NCBI GenBank assembly: GCA_022226955.1
Contig: CP092079.1
Coordinates: forward strand, 3,181,991-3,221,445
DNA length: 39,455 bases
Origin: Nitrospira sp.
Lineage (GTDB): Bacteria; Nitrospirota; Nitrospiria; Nitrospirales; Nitrospiraceae
Direction: 5' to 3'
Numbering within the stretch: the first letter of the stretch is position 1; every line of letters begins with the position of its first letter. Positions 8,340 through 16,617 of the stretch are shown in pieces. The notes under the pieces were generated by a model. That model saw nothing but the letters and a program-made list of their open reading frames with translations, was not told the DNA's origin and searched no databases. The position numbers and the translations under genes were made by a program.

Positions 8340-9707
8340 ATGCCGGAAGTTCCCGTTAAGATGTACATCGATAAGTTGTTGAAATCATGCCGCGATGTGC
8401 AGCGTCCATTGGCGTTGCTTGCGGGACCTGTGAAGGATCGCGCCTTGCGCGCGATGGCGGATCGGTTGCAGGCGGATGAGGAACAGATTTTTGCCGCGAA
8501 CCAGTTGGATGTCGATGCGGTGGGGAAGACGTTGCTTGGGGAAGGGTTGCGGGGAGAGCGAGTGAAGGAAGCGGTCGCGCGCGTGCGGATGCTGCCCGAG
8601 GATGTGAAGGAGCTGGCCGAGCGCCTTCGGCTCATCGCGGACTTGCCCGATCCAGTCGGTGCGGTGACGAGGCGATGGGAGCGTCCGGATGGGTTGCAAG
8701 TCAGCCGGGTTCGTGTGCCTCTCGGAGTGGTCGGCGTGATTTCAGAGTTGAAACCGTTAATCACCGTGGAGTCTTTGGCGCTCTGCCTCAAGTCGGGGAA
8801 TGTTTGCGTCTTTCGTCCGGCGTTCGAGTGGAGCCGGACACATCAGGCCATTGAGTCGCGCATGCGCGAAGAGGCGGAGCGTGCGGGGATTCCCGTGGGC
8901 GCCTGGCTGTTGGTCGACCGGCCCGAGAAGGAAGTGGCGCTGGAAATCATGCGCGCCGGGAAGAGTGTGGATGCGATTGTGCCGCGCGGCGGCCTCGGCC
9001 TTCGCAAAACGATGCACGAGCAAGCCAAGATGCCGATCCTCTGTTACGACTACGGAATCAGCCACGCCTACGTCGATGCCGATGTGGATATTCCGATTGC
9101 GCAGAATGTGGTCATCAATTCAAAAATTCAGCATGCGGCGTCCGCCAATTCCATCGACACGCTGCTGGTGCAGCAGTCGATGGCGCGCCCGTTTCTGGCC
9201 GCGCTCATCCGCCGCTTGCTGGAGGAATATAAGATTCAGGTGATTGGCTGCCCGAAAACCGTGGCACTGATGGGGCAAATGGCGATGACCGGGCATGAAG
9301 CGGTCACCCCGGCAACGGAGGAAGACTGGCATCGGCAATTCCAAGCGCCGATCCTGGCGATCAAGATGGTGGCGGATCTCGACGAAGCGTTGGCGCACAT
9401 TGCCGGCCATGGGCCTTGCTTGACGGCGGTGATTGCCACGTCCGATTACAACGCCGCGCTGCGCTTTTCGCGCGAGGTGGATGCGACTGCCGTGATGGTC
9501 AATGCGTCCACGCGGCTCAACTCTGGCGACGGGTATGGGCTGGGGCCGGACATTGGACTCAGTCTGTCTCGGGTGCAGGCGAGGGGGCCGATTGGCCTCG
9601 AACAGCTGACGACCGAAAAATATGTGGCGTTCGGTGGCGGACAATTGCGTCATCCGCATCCGGTGCCGGAGACGTATGAAGACGCGATTATGCTGAAGCG
9701 CGCCTGA
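8340..9707 (+). CDS. Glutamate-5-semialdehyde dehydrogenase (ProA) homologue lacking the catalytic cysteine
   Basis: Belongs to the ProA branch of the aldehyde dehydrogenase superfamily, which reduces gamma-glutamyl phosphate in proline synthesis. Family landmarks are RVPLGVVGVI at about residues 124-133, LCLKSGN at 149-154, PRGG at 215-218, VNASTR and QARGPIGLEQLTT. However, where ProA has the nucleophilic cysteine (GVCNAMETLLV), this protein reads SANSIDTLLV, with alanine at residue 269. The nucleotide-site segment NAVILRGG is also altered to NVCVFRPA. It may be inactive in the normal reaction or have a new role, and another proA may exist elsewhere in the genome. The start at 8340 is preferred (GGGGGT upstream); the open frame continues upstream into KAP-derived sequence to 8067. 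No proB is adjacent. Confidence 0.85.
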   Translation: MPEVPVKMYIDKLLKSCRDVQRPLALLAGPVKDRALRAMADRLQADEEQIFAANQLDVDAVGKTLLGEGLRGERVKEAVARVRMLPEDVKELAERLRLIADLPDPVGAVTRRWERPDGLQVSRVRVPLGVVGVISELKPLITVESLALCLKSGNVCVFRPAFEWSRTHQAIESRMREEAERAGIPVGAWLLVDRPEKEVALEIMRAGKSVDAIVPRGGLGLRKTMHEQAKMPILCYDYGISHAYVDADVDIPIAQNVVINSKIQHAASANSIDTLLVQQSMARPFLAALIRRLLEEYKIQVIGCPKTVALMGQMAMTGHEAVTPATEEDWHRQFQAPILAIKMVADLDEALAHIAGHGPCLTAVIATSDYNAALRFSREVDATAVMVNASTRLNSGDGYGLGPDIGLSLSRVQARGPIGLEQLTTEKYVAFGGGQLRHPHPVPETYEDAIMLKRA

Positions 9708-9833
9708 GGCTGTTGAAACAGCCCGCCTGCTTCGTTCTCGCGGCGCGCAGGGCTCCACGTACTGCTGAGAGTACGCGTCGCCTCCGCGTTGGCTTCGGTC
9801 TTGCTGGACAGCCGTTTTGAGCATCCTGCCTAT
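9708..9833. repeat. Intergenic imperfect palindromic repeat
   Basis: Begins directly after the stop of the ProA homologue with GGCTGTT-ga-AACAGCC (9708-9723). At its centre is CGTACT-gctgag-AGTACG (9758-9775), and it ends with GGACAGCCGTTTTGAGCATCC, which echoes the first arm. From memory, long palindromes beginning GGCTGTT...AA and centred on a GTACT/AGTAC stem recur in Nitrospira intergenic regions; that is recollection, not a search. The first hairpin could also terminate transcription. Confidence 0.55.
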
Positions 9834-9852
9834 TTCGTTCCTCTGATCTAGT

Positions 9853-11040
9853 ATGCCGACCGATTCTTTGCACGATTCCCTTCATGCCCATTTAGCCCAT
9901 TGGGGCCTGCGGTCGTTTTCGTCCGATGCGGACTATTTCGCTTGGCAGCGGGCGGCGCTGTCGGCGGCGGATCTGCATCAGCTGGCCGCGCAAGCGGAGC
10001 GGAAACGAAGCGGCGCTCGCCAGGATGAAATCGCTTTCTACGATTTGACGGCTCAACCTCAGATTCTTCCTGTCCTGTACAGCCAGCGCTATGAATACTT
10101 CATGGAAATCGGGAGCCGAGTGGCGCCTCGAATCGCTCCGGCTGAGACGGTGCTGGATTTTGGATGCGGGGTGGGGATTCTCACGACGTTCTATGCGCGG
10201 CAATATCCGGAGACGCAGTTTGTGGGAGTCGATCGATCTCCAGGATCGATTGCCGTGGCGCAATCGCAAGCCGGGGCGTTGGGATTGAGTAATGTTCGTT
10301 TCGAATGTTGTGACGTTGAAGCCGATTCTCTTGCCGGGACGTATGACGCGGTGATCGCGACCCATGCGCTTGTCCAAGTCGAGCAGGATTCAGGGATCCC
10401 GAGTCGAGACTGGACGACGTTCGCGCGCGCGCAGGATCTGGAAGAGCAGACCACCTTTGAGCGGCGGACCGGTATCGATGTGCGGTTGGACCGGCTGGAC
10501 GCGGTCCTCAATCCGGGTGGACGCATGATGCTTTTCGAGAAGACTCGCCAGCTTGCCCGGCGGGTGCCGTTTCAGCGGGCGCTGGCGCGGCGGGGGTGGC
10601 AATTGGTTGAGAGGCCGGAGCCGATCCGGTATCGCCTTGTTGAGGAAGTGGCCGATGACGGGCCCTTCTATGTGATGGAGAAGGGGCGTTTGCTTCCGCT
10701 TGCGTGGGATGAAGCGCCGGAGTCGGATGAAGGGTTGCCATTTGACCGGGCGATGCTTCAAGCAACGCCATCTGATCCGCAAGATCCAGAGAGGCCGCTG
10801 TACGAAAATCATTGGCCGTCGGCGCAACGGGTGTGGGAGTCGCTTGCGAATCGCCTGATTGAGCAGGAAGAGACGCGCCGGGAGTCCGACGGCCGGCAGC
10901 TGCACGTCGAACTCGGGTCGGTCGAAGGCGCGGTCTATCTCTACTGCGCGAACACCTTCGATCAGCGGCAGCTCATTCTGGTCGAGAGGCGCCGGAAGGG
11001 ACTGCTGGACTCATACTATCGAGAGATTTTTTCTTCGTGA
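9853..11040 (+). CDS. Class I SAM-dependent methyltransferase
   Basis: A 395-residue protein. Residues about 95-230 form a Rossmann methyltransferase core: motif I VLDFGCGVG at 100-108, an acidic motif II end in FVGVDRSPGS, and a motif-III-like CCDVEADSLAG followed by YDAVIATHALVQ. The N-terminal 90 residues are helical. The C-terminal 160 residues are unrecognised and contain strand-rich stretches (QLHVELGSVEGAVYLYCAN) that may recognise a substrate. The methyl acceptor is unknown. The start at 9853 follows the palindromic repeat; the upstream ribosome site is weak. A second, shorter methyltransferase lies 1.5 kb downstream. Confidence 0.8.
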   Translation: MPTDSLHDSLHAHLAHWGLRSFSSDADYFAWQRAALSAADLHQLAAQAERKRSGARQDEIAFYDLTAQPQILPVLYSQRYEYFMEIGSRVAPRIAPAETVLDFGCGVGILTTFYARQYPETQFVGVDRSPGSIAVAQSQAGALGLSNVRFECCDVEADSLAGTYDAVIATHALVQVEQDSGIPSRDWTTFARAQDLEEQTTFERRTGIDVRLDRLDAVLNPGGRMMLFEKTRQLARRVPFQRALARRGWQLVERPEPIRYRLVEEVADDGPFYVMEKGRLLPLAWDEAPESDEGLPFDRAMLQATPSDPQDPERPLYENHWPSAQRVWESLANRLIEQEETRRESDGRQLHVELGSVEGAVYLYCANTFDQRQLILVERRRKGLLDSYYREIFSS

Positions 11041-11142
11041 GCGGGCTTGTCTATGTGTTCGGTGGATCGTGCCGTCTTCGTCTTGCCTGGTTGGCGAAGA
11101 CGATGGGCGTTGAGCTAGAATGCCGGTCTTCAAGGAGGGCGC

Positions 11143-12501
11143 ATGGAACCGTCGGAAGTTGAGCCGTCACCGCACGAAGATCTCATTCGCAAATTACATG
11201 AGCGTCCGCAGATTCCGCTGACGGAATGGCTGCGGGTACCGGCCCATGTGCATTATAAGGCGTTTCGGATGGCCGATCCGCCGACGCAGCGCCCGGCCAG
11301 CCGGGAAGAGTTTCGCCGCTTGGTGGAATCCTTTCACATGGCGCCGAACCATACGGTGCTGCGCGAGACCTTTGGGTATGGGGTAAAGGTGGCGGCAAAC
11401 GGCGATCGCTTGATCGTCGTCTGGCAGGCGCATACGGAATATTACAGCTATCAATTGTGGCATCTGCCGGGCGCGCTGGGCGCGCAACTCGGGTTTGGGC
11501 CGTTGACGTTTCCAGGTTATCTATTTCCGATCACTCCGCTGGGAACCGAGGTCTGCCGGTTGGATATTGTGGTGCGCGCCGAGGCGATTCCGACGCGCGA
11601 CGATCTTCGTCAAATGCTGCCAGGCCCAGTGGTCTACGGGAGCCGGATGTTCGACGATGAGACGACGGTGGTGACCAGTTTCACTCACGATGAGCATGAA
11701 CGCGAGCGGTATTTCGTCAGTGTCGGTTCGCCGCGCATCTCGGTCTCGCATCTTAAGGACATCGTGGACGCGCTGGTCCGGATCGAGACGTATTATCACT
11801 TGCTGCTCATGCAAAAGCCGCTCTTCTCGACCGCCATCGATTCGGTCTACACGTTCGAGCATGTCCATTTGAAGCAGCGCGAGATCATTGCCGGCCATAT
11901 CAGCCATGCCGATGCGCCGACGCTGCAACGGTGGTTGAATAGTTTGACGCAAGATTTGTTGAAAACGAACCGGCTGGCCGGGAAGCTGCACTTCGAATTA
12001 TCGGCGGCGGTGCCGTACGATAAAATTGTGCATACCACGCTGGCGTCCATGGTTGAGCGGCCCTATGCCCCTTACCGACCGCTTTCCGACTATGTCTTGA
12101 GCGGTGTGACCGGCGTGGCGGAGGGCTATCAGCAGTTGTTGAAGCGGATCGAGACGCTGAGTAATGGCTATGAGGGGCTGATCTCCATCATTCGGACCCG
12201 TGTCGATCTGATGCTGGAATCCCAGAATCTGGCGTTGCTCATGAGCGTCGATAAGACAACGAAGAATCAGGTGATCCTGCAGCATACGGTCGAAGGGCTG
12301 TCTGTGATCGTGATCGCGTATTATCTCAGCGGGCTGGCTGGATATGTGTTCAAGGGGCTCCATGAAATGGGCTGGCTGCATAATGCGAATATCGCGTCTG
12401 CGATTTTTGTCCCTATTGCCATTGGGCTGGCGTTCCTCATCACAACATTGAGCCGGAAGTATCTTCACAAGAAGTTGGTGGCCGAGAAACCTCAGGCCTA
12501 G
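11143..12501 (+). CDS. DUF3422-family membrane-anchored protein
   Basis: A 452-residue protein whose N-terminus KLHERPQIPLTEWLRVPAHV matches the opening of DUF3422 (COG4949). A large soluble part is followed by two membrane helices near the C-terminus (about 383-403, LSVIVIAYYLSGLAGYVF, and 418-438, ASAIFVPIAIGLAFLITTL) and a basic tail. The overall plan, a cytosolic domain with two C-terminal helices, resembles CorA-type arrangement, but no GMN motif is present and the function is unknown. Start at 11143 is supported by AAGGAGG 6 bp upstream. A hairpin with 8-bp arms CGTCTTCG/CGAAGACG (11073-11102) lies between it and the preceding methyltransferase gene. Confidence 0.85.
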   Translation: MEPSEVEPSPHEDLIRKLHERPQIPLTEWLRVPAHVHYKAFRMADPPTQRPASREEFRRLVESFHMAPNHTVLRETFGYGVKVAANGDRLIVVWQAHTEYYSYQLWHLPGALGAQLGFGPLTFPGYLFPITPLGTEVCRLDIVVRAEAIPTRDDLRQMLPGPVVYGSRMFDDETTVVTSFTHDEHERERYFVSVGSPRISVSHLKDIVDALVRIETYYHLLLMQKPLFSTAIDSVYTFEHVHLKQREIIAGHISHADAPTLQRWLNSLTQDLLKTNRLAGKLHFELSAAVPYDKIVHTTLASMVERPYAPYRPLSDYVLSGVTGVAEGYQQLLKRIETLSNGYEGLISIIRTRVDLMLESQNLALLMSVDKTTKNQVILQHTVEGLSVIVIAYYLSGLAGYVFKGLHEMGWLHNANIASAIFVPIAIGLAFLITTLSRKYLHKKLVAEKPQA

Positions 12502-12544
12502 CGGTCAGGCCGACATTGGGCAGACTGGGAACGGTGGCCGTTCT

Positions 12545-13336
12545 GTGACATCTCGTTGGGGCCTTCCTCAGCACGACTATTGGTCTACGCCGTTTGCTGA
12601 GTCATTGCTTCGCCATCTCGATCTGTTTCCCGGCGCCACGGTGCTCGATGTGGCGGGTGGGCAGGGCATTCCTGCGTTCTACGTGGCTGAGCGAGTTGGC
12701 GCGAGCGGACAGGTGGTGAGCATCGATGTGAGCGCCGGCCAGGTGGCGCGAGCGCGATCTATTCAGGGTGCTCATCTTCCCTGGCTGCAATTTGCATGTG
12801 CCGACATGCGCGCCTTGTCGGATGATTTTCCCGCCTACGATCGCATCACTGGCAATCTGTCGGTGATGTTCTTTCGTCCGAACCGCTTCGACGCTATTCA
12901 GGGATTGGTGAAGCATTTGAATCCAGGCGGCCAGATGGTGCTGACCTTTCCATCCCTGGGTACGTTCGATTCCCTATGGCGCCGGGTCGATCAGGAGATG
13001 GCGACGCTGGGACTGCTCACGGAACGGCGGCGTCTCGAAGCCTATATCGCCGAGCGGCCGTCTGCGGAGGAGGGGCGGGGATGGCTGAGTCGCGCTGGGC
13101 TTCATCGCATAGACGTGGCCGAATATCCTTTGGAAATCGCGACAGGATGGGGGCAGGAATTATTGCGCCATCCGCTGCTGCGCGGCGGATTTCTCGATGA
13201 TGTGTTTGAATGTTTTGACGATCAGGTATTGGCTGGGCGTGTCATGACGCGGGTCTCTGAAGATCTCGATGGGGTGCTTCCATTGATCGCACAACGGTGT
13301 GTGCTGGCCGGCTGGAAGCCGATCGCTGGGATATGA
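12545..13336 (+). CDS. Class I SAM-dependent methyltransferase
   Basis: A 263-residue, single-domain methyltransferase. Motif I VLDVAGGQG is at residues 33-41, the ribose-binding acidic residue is in VVSIDVSAGQ, and CADMRAL serves as motif III. The C-terminal half, with two tryptophans and several amphipathic helices, probably forms the substrate cap. It most resembles UbiE/arsenite-type or small-molecule methyltransferases in plan; the substrate is unknown. The start codon is GTG with a poor ribosome site. It lies 43 bp after the DUF3422 gene, so the two are probably co-transcribed, and it is convergent with the RRM gene across a strong terminator. Confidence 0.8.
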   Translation: MTSRWGLPQHDYWSTPFAESLLRHLDLFPGATVLDVAGGQGIPAFYVAERVGASGQVVSIDVSAGQVARARSIQGAHLPWLQFACADMRALSDDFPAYDRITGNLSVMFFRPNRFDAIQGLVKHLNPGGQMVLTFPSLGTFDSLWRRVDQEMATLGLLTERRRLEAYIAERPSAEEGRGWLSRAGLHRIDVAEYPLEIATGWGQELLRHPLLRGGFLDDVFECFDDQVLAGRVMTRVSEDLDGVLPLIAQRCVLAGWKPIAGI

Positions 13337-13365
13337 GTCTGCTATGTAAGAGGAATATTAGATAG

Positions 13366-13401
13366 TGCAAGGAGGCGCGCATTGACGCGCGCCTCCTTGC
13401 A
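13366..13401. terminator. Bidirectional hairpin terminator
   Basis: Perfect 15-bp stem TGCAAGGAGGCGCGC / GCGCGCCTCCTTGCA with a 6-nt loop ATTGAC, between the convergent methyltransferase and RRM genes. It has no long T-run on either strand, so it may act with Rho or only as a 3' stabiliser. Confidence 0.8.
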
Positions 13402-13410
13402 TCGACTGAA

Positions 13411-13725
13411 CTAGAACCGGCCGCGCTTCTCTCCGCCGCCGAAACGACCGCCGCCACCGCCGCCGCCTGTGCGCGGTTCTTGTGGCTTGGCTTCATTCAC
13501 GGTCAACGGGCGTCCATCCATCTGGGAGCCGTTCAATGCCGTAATGGCTGTCTTGGCTTCTTCTGGGGTGGACATTTCAACGAAGCCGAAGCCGCGCGAT
13601 TGTCCCGTAAACTTGTCCGTGATCACGCGCGCAGATTCGACTGTGCCGTGCGCGGCGAACAAGGTGGTGAGTTGCGATTCAGTTGCTGCATAGGGCAACC
13701 CGCCGACATACAATTTTGAACCCAT
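13411..13725 (-). CDS. Glycine-rich RRM RNA-binding protein
   Basis: A 104-residue protein with one RNA recognition motif (residues 4-82): RNP2 LYVGGL at 5-10 and RNP1 RGFGFVEM at 44-51, whose aromatic residues stack on RNA bases. A glycine- and arginine-rich tail (87-104) follows. This is the layout of the bacterial Rbp proteins, which in cyanobacteria are induced by cold. The start at 13725 (MGSKLYVGG) is set by AAGGAG at a good distance; a longer frame to 13806 has no support. The ribosome site is complementary to an upstream 9-mer in the leader, which suggests translational control. The gene neighbours a desaturase and a DEAD-box helicase, both common in cold responses. Confidence 0.93.
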   Translation of the reverse strand: MGSKLYVGGLPYAATESQLTTLFAAHGTVESARVITDKFTGQSRGFGFVEMSTPEEAKTAITALNGSQMDGRPLTVNEAKPQEPRTGGGGGGGRFGGGEKRGRF

Positions 13726-13731
13726 GGGGTT

Positions 13732-13791
13732 TCTCCTTCCGGAAAGTGACATTGTCTGGGACGCGAGAACAACTTCCCGAGGGGAAGGAGA
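13732..13791 (-). promoter_or_regulatory. Predicted stem masking the Shine-Dalgarno site of the RRM gene
   Basis: On the minus strand, TCTCCTTCC (13791-13783) in the leader is the exact reverse complement of GGAAGGAGA (13740-13732), which contains the ribosome-binding site of the RRM gene. The loop between them is 42 nt. A 9-bp stem would hide the ribosome site; an alternative leader fold could release it. Confidence 0.45.
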
Positions 13792-14079
13792 GGGCCGAAG
13801 ACGCAATTGATGAGGCGGCTTGGGTCAGGCTTCCGATCAGAGTCTCGGTGAGAACAACATCGGTGATGGACCGTTCGATCATCATGTTCCACGCGAGGCC
13901 CTCCGCGAGGAACCTGCGCACAGTACCACGCCTCCGCTGAAATAGCTAATGGCCCGAGGATGCCGGGTGTGGGGTGCTCAGTCGATTTGAACCGCGCGAG
14001 AGTTGCTTGTGGTTTGAGTCAAACCGTGTGGTCTGTGGAAAGGCTGCGAAATGACGGTGAGGTGCAGACTTGGCCTAGC
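13741..14079. other. Leader and intergenic region upstream of the RRM gene
   Basis: About 350 bp between the RRM start and the desaturase stop, presumably carrying the RRM promoter and leader. I found no clear sigma-70 match. It contains the palindrome GGTTTGA-g-TCAAACC at 14011-14025. Several open frames run through it on both strands, but none looks like a protein. Confidence 0.4.
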
Positions 14080-14988
14080 CTAGCGTGAAAGGTTGTTTCC
14101 CGCCGCAGCCGATGCCGTTCTAAGTCCGCTGGCGAGTCCGAGCCGGTACAGCCCGTAAATGAGCCATTTTGAGGGGTCGAAATCATACCATCTGGGCCCG
14201 TTACGATAATCGCTGGGGTACATGTGATGGTAGTTGTGGTAGCCCTCGCCGAACGTAATCAATGAAACAAACCAGCTGTCGCGGCTGGAATCCTTGGTCC
14301 CATGGGGCTGACTGCCCCAGATGTGACAAATGGAATTGATGCAGAAGGTGGAGTTCAGGACCGCAAAGGTTCTTCCTACCCCAGCGAGCAGAAAGCATCC
14401 AATGCCGCCGATCCATCCATCCGCGATGAAGCCGATTACAAAGGGCAGCGCCAAGCCGGCTAGGACGATGTGGGCATAGTATTTATGCTGCCAGATGGCC
14501 ACCGGATCTTGCGCCACGCGGGAGGCGTACTGCACATCGTCGTACTTTCGTTCCGCGAAGAGCCAGCCGCAGTGGCTATGCCAGAACCCGAGTTTTGCAT
14601 TATAGGGATCGCCTTCCTGGTCGCATTGGGCGTGGTGGCGCAGGTGGTCGGCGGTCCACTTGATGGCGCTGTTTTGCAGCGCCCAGGCTCCCGCGATCAG
14701 CAGCGCGCCTTTGACCCAGTTGGGACACTCGAAGCTGCGGTGCGACATCAGGCGGTGATAGCCCACAGTAATTCCCAGTCCGCTGACCATGTATAAGACG
14801 CCGAATAACGTCCAGTCGAGCCAGGAGTAATCATAGTAATAGGCGTAGATTGGGATCGCGAGCAGTGCGCCCACGACGATGGAAAGAAAAAGGACAACCG
14901 TCCAGCCGACATGGTATCGGCGGGCTAAGCGCAGTGAGGATATGTCCGTCGCCATCGGTTGTTTCCCGATAGAATCTGCATGAGCCAT
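14080..14988 (-). CDS. Acyl-CoA / acyl-lipid delta-9-type fatty acid desaturase
   Basis: An integral membrane di-iron desaturase that introduces a double bond into fatty acyl chains and raises membrane fluidity. The three histidine boxes are present: HRLMSHR at 78-84, HLRHH at 115-119 and HNYHH at 251-255. Four membrane helices are visible in two pairs (about 30-50, 60-75, 172-190 and 192-210). The length of 302 residues fits the stearoyl-CoA desaturase class. An alternative start at 14955 would remove 11 residues. Its place between the RRM protein and the RhlE helicase suggests a cold-response role, which is inference. Confidence 0.92.
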   Translation of the reverse strand: MAHADSIGKQPMATDISSLRLARRYHVGWTVVLFLSIVVGALLAIPIYAYYYDYSWLDWTLFGVLYMVSGLGITVGYHRLMSHRSFECPNWVKGALLIAGAWALQNSAIKWTADHLRHHAQCDQEGDPYNAKLGFWHSHCGWLFAERKYDDVQYASRVAQDPVAIWQHKYYAHIVLAGLALPFVIGFIADGWIGGIGCFLLAGVGRTFAVLNSTFCINSICHIWGSQPHGTKDSSRDSWFVSLITFGEGYHNYHHMYPSDYRNGPRWYDFDPSKWLIYGLYRLGLASGLRTASAAAGNNLSR

Positions 14989-15082
14989 CGCTTACGATAG
15001 CATAGATGGACGGTGATGGCGAACTGTCCGCATCATATTGTGTGGCGACGCCGATGCGCCGGTGTTGGTTAGAGGCAAGAAG

Positions 15083-15111
15083 TTGACGCCCGATGAGGCA
15101 TGCTGTATGGT
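15083..15111 (+). promoter_or_regulatory. Sigma-70-type promoter for rhlE
   Basis: TTGACG (15083-15088), 17-bp spacer, TATGGT (15106-15111). Transcription would start near 15118, giving a leader of about 160 nt. That leader holds a hairpin TCGCGAT-cgc-ATCGCGA (15170-15186), enclosed by GGAC/GTCC (15165-15168 / 15191-15194). Confidence 0.55.
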
Positions 15112-15279
15112 GTGCCTACATTGATCTCGTAGTAGTCCGTCGAGTCACTGCTCAAAACCATAACGGACTTCGCGATCGCATCGCGACCAGGTCCAGTTTG
15201 GAGCTGCATCCTTATCGGTGCTCTCTCCCCTCGGTTCTCTGATCCCGTCATAATGCGATCAAACTGAAAGGATAGTGGA

Positions 15280-16557
15280 GTGGATACGTTTGTTCACGAG
15301 AATTTTCACGGCCTCGGCTTGTCTGAGGCGATGTTGCAGGATCTTGGCAAAGCCGGGTTTACGGCCCCGACTCCGATCCAAGCCCAAGCGATTCCGCCGG
15401 CGCTTGCCGGGCGGGATGTCATCGGTTGTGCGCAAACGGGCACGGGGAAAACCGCGGCGTTTGCCATTCCCATGATCGAGCGGTTGGCGGCATTGCCGAA
15501 AGGCCAGCCGCAAGCGTTGATTTTGGCGCCGACTCGAGAGTTGGCATTGCAGATTCTTGCCACGATTGAAAAGCTTGGACGCGGGCGGCGCATTTCGGCT
15601 ACCGTCATCATGGGTGGCGCCGATATGCAGGCGCAGGTGCGCGGGCTTCGGCAACAGCCGGACATTTTGGTGGCGACCCCAGGCCGCTTGCTCGACCATA
15701 TGTGGAACGGCACGATCAACCTGGCGCCGATCAAGATTTTGGTACTGGATGAAGCCGATCGTATGTTGGATATGGGCTTTGCGCCGCAAATCAACCAGAT
15801 CCTCGATGCCTTGCCGGTTGAACGGCAGACGTTGCTGTTCTCGGCCACGTTGCCGGCCGACCTCACCAGGTTGGTGCAGGTCAGTGTGAAGAATGCGGTG
15901 CGCGTGATGGTGAGTCCGTCGGCGACCACGGCCGATGGTGTGACCCAGGCCTTGCACCATACGACGCATGACAGCAAAGCCGGGTTATTGGTGTCGTTGC
16001 TTGGGCAAGAGCAGGAGACCGTGTTGGTCTTTACCCGAACCAAGCATCGCGCAGATAAGTTAGGCCGGGTGTTGGGGCAGCAGGGGCATAAGGTTGCCGT
16101 GCTGCATGGCGATCGCAGCCTTTCTCAGCGGCGCGCGGCCCTCGAAGGATTTAAGCGCGGCACGTTCCGCATCCTGGTGGCGACCGATATTGCGGCGCGC
16201 GGGATCGATGTGGCAAATATCGGGCATGTCATCAACTTTGATTTGCCGAACTGCCCGGAAGATTACGTGCATCGCATCGGCCGCACGGCTCGCATGAAAA
16301 CGACCGGGCGGGCGACCAGTTTCGTGACCTCGGAAGATAGCCTGCAGTTGCGGGCGATTGAGCAGTTGCTGGGCCATGCCGTGCCGGTGGCGGCGGGGAG
16401 CGCGCGTCCATCGGTGGATCCGCGCGGACAGCGGCATGCTGCGCAACGGCAAGCACGGTCGCCTCAAGGGCGTCCCGCAGCGGTTCGGGAGCGCCGGCCG
16501 GTGAGCCATGGAACCCATAGACCGGCGCAGCCGATTCAAGGCGCGCCGGGGAACTAG
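15280..16557 (+). CDS. rhlE: DEAD-box ATP-dependent RNA helicase, RhlE type
   Basis: Unwinds short RNA duplexes using ATP; it acts in the cytosol in ribosome assembly and RNA decay. The motifs are in order: a Q-motif region around FTAPTPIQAQAIP, Walker A AQTGTGKT at 51-58, PTRELA at 84-89, DEAD at 157-160, SAT at 188-190, then in the second domain ARGID and HRIGRTAR. A basic, disordered tail of about 60 residues rich in R, Q and P follows and may bind RNA. The start is GTG at 15280 with AAAGGAT upstream; the long leader recalls cold-regulated helicase genes. A 112-residue gene follows about 60 bp downstream. Confidence 0.95.
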   Translation: MDTFVHENFHGLGLSEAMLQDLGKAGFTAPTPIQAQAIPPALAGRDVIGCAQTGTGKTAAFAIPMIERLAALPKGQPQALILAPTRELALQILATIEKLGRGRRISATVIMGGADMQAQVRGLRQQPDILVATPGRLLDHMWNGTINLAPIKILVLDEADRMLDMGFAPQINQILDALPVERQTLLFSATLPADLTRLVQVSVKNAVRVMVSPSATTADGVTQALHHTTHDSKAGLLVSLLGQEQETVLVFTRTKHRADKLGRVLGQQGHKVAVLHGDRSLSQRRAALEGFKRGTFRILVATDIAARGIDVANIGHVINFDLPNCPEDYVHRIGRTARMKTTGRATSFVTSEDSLQLRAIEQLLGHAVPVAAGSARPSVDPRGQRHAAQRQARSPQGRPAAVRERRPVSHGTHRPAQPIQGAPGN

Positions 16558-16617
16558 CGCAGAGGGTGTGTATAAATGGATCGCTCATTGATCAATCTAC
16601 TATTGGAAGGGAATGTC

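Noticed and set aside
11073..11102. CGTCTTCG/CGAAGACG hairpin as a terminator after the first methyltransferase
   Set aside because: The 14-nt loop is large and no T-run follows; noted with the DUF3422 gene but not listed as a terminator.
13985..13998. tRNA T-arm-like GGTTCAAATC on the minus strand
   Set aside because: The flanking bases do not form a T-stem, and no acceptor stem, D-arm or anticodon arm can be drawn.
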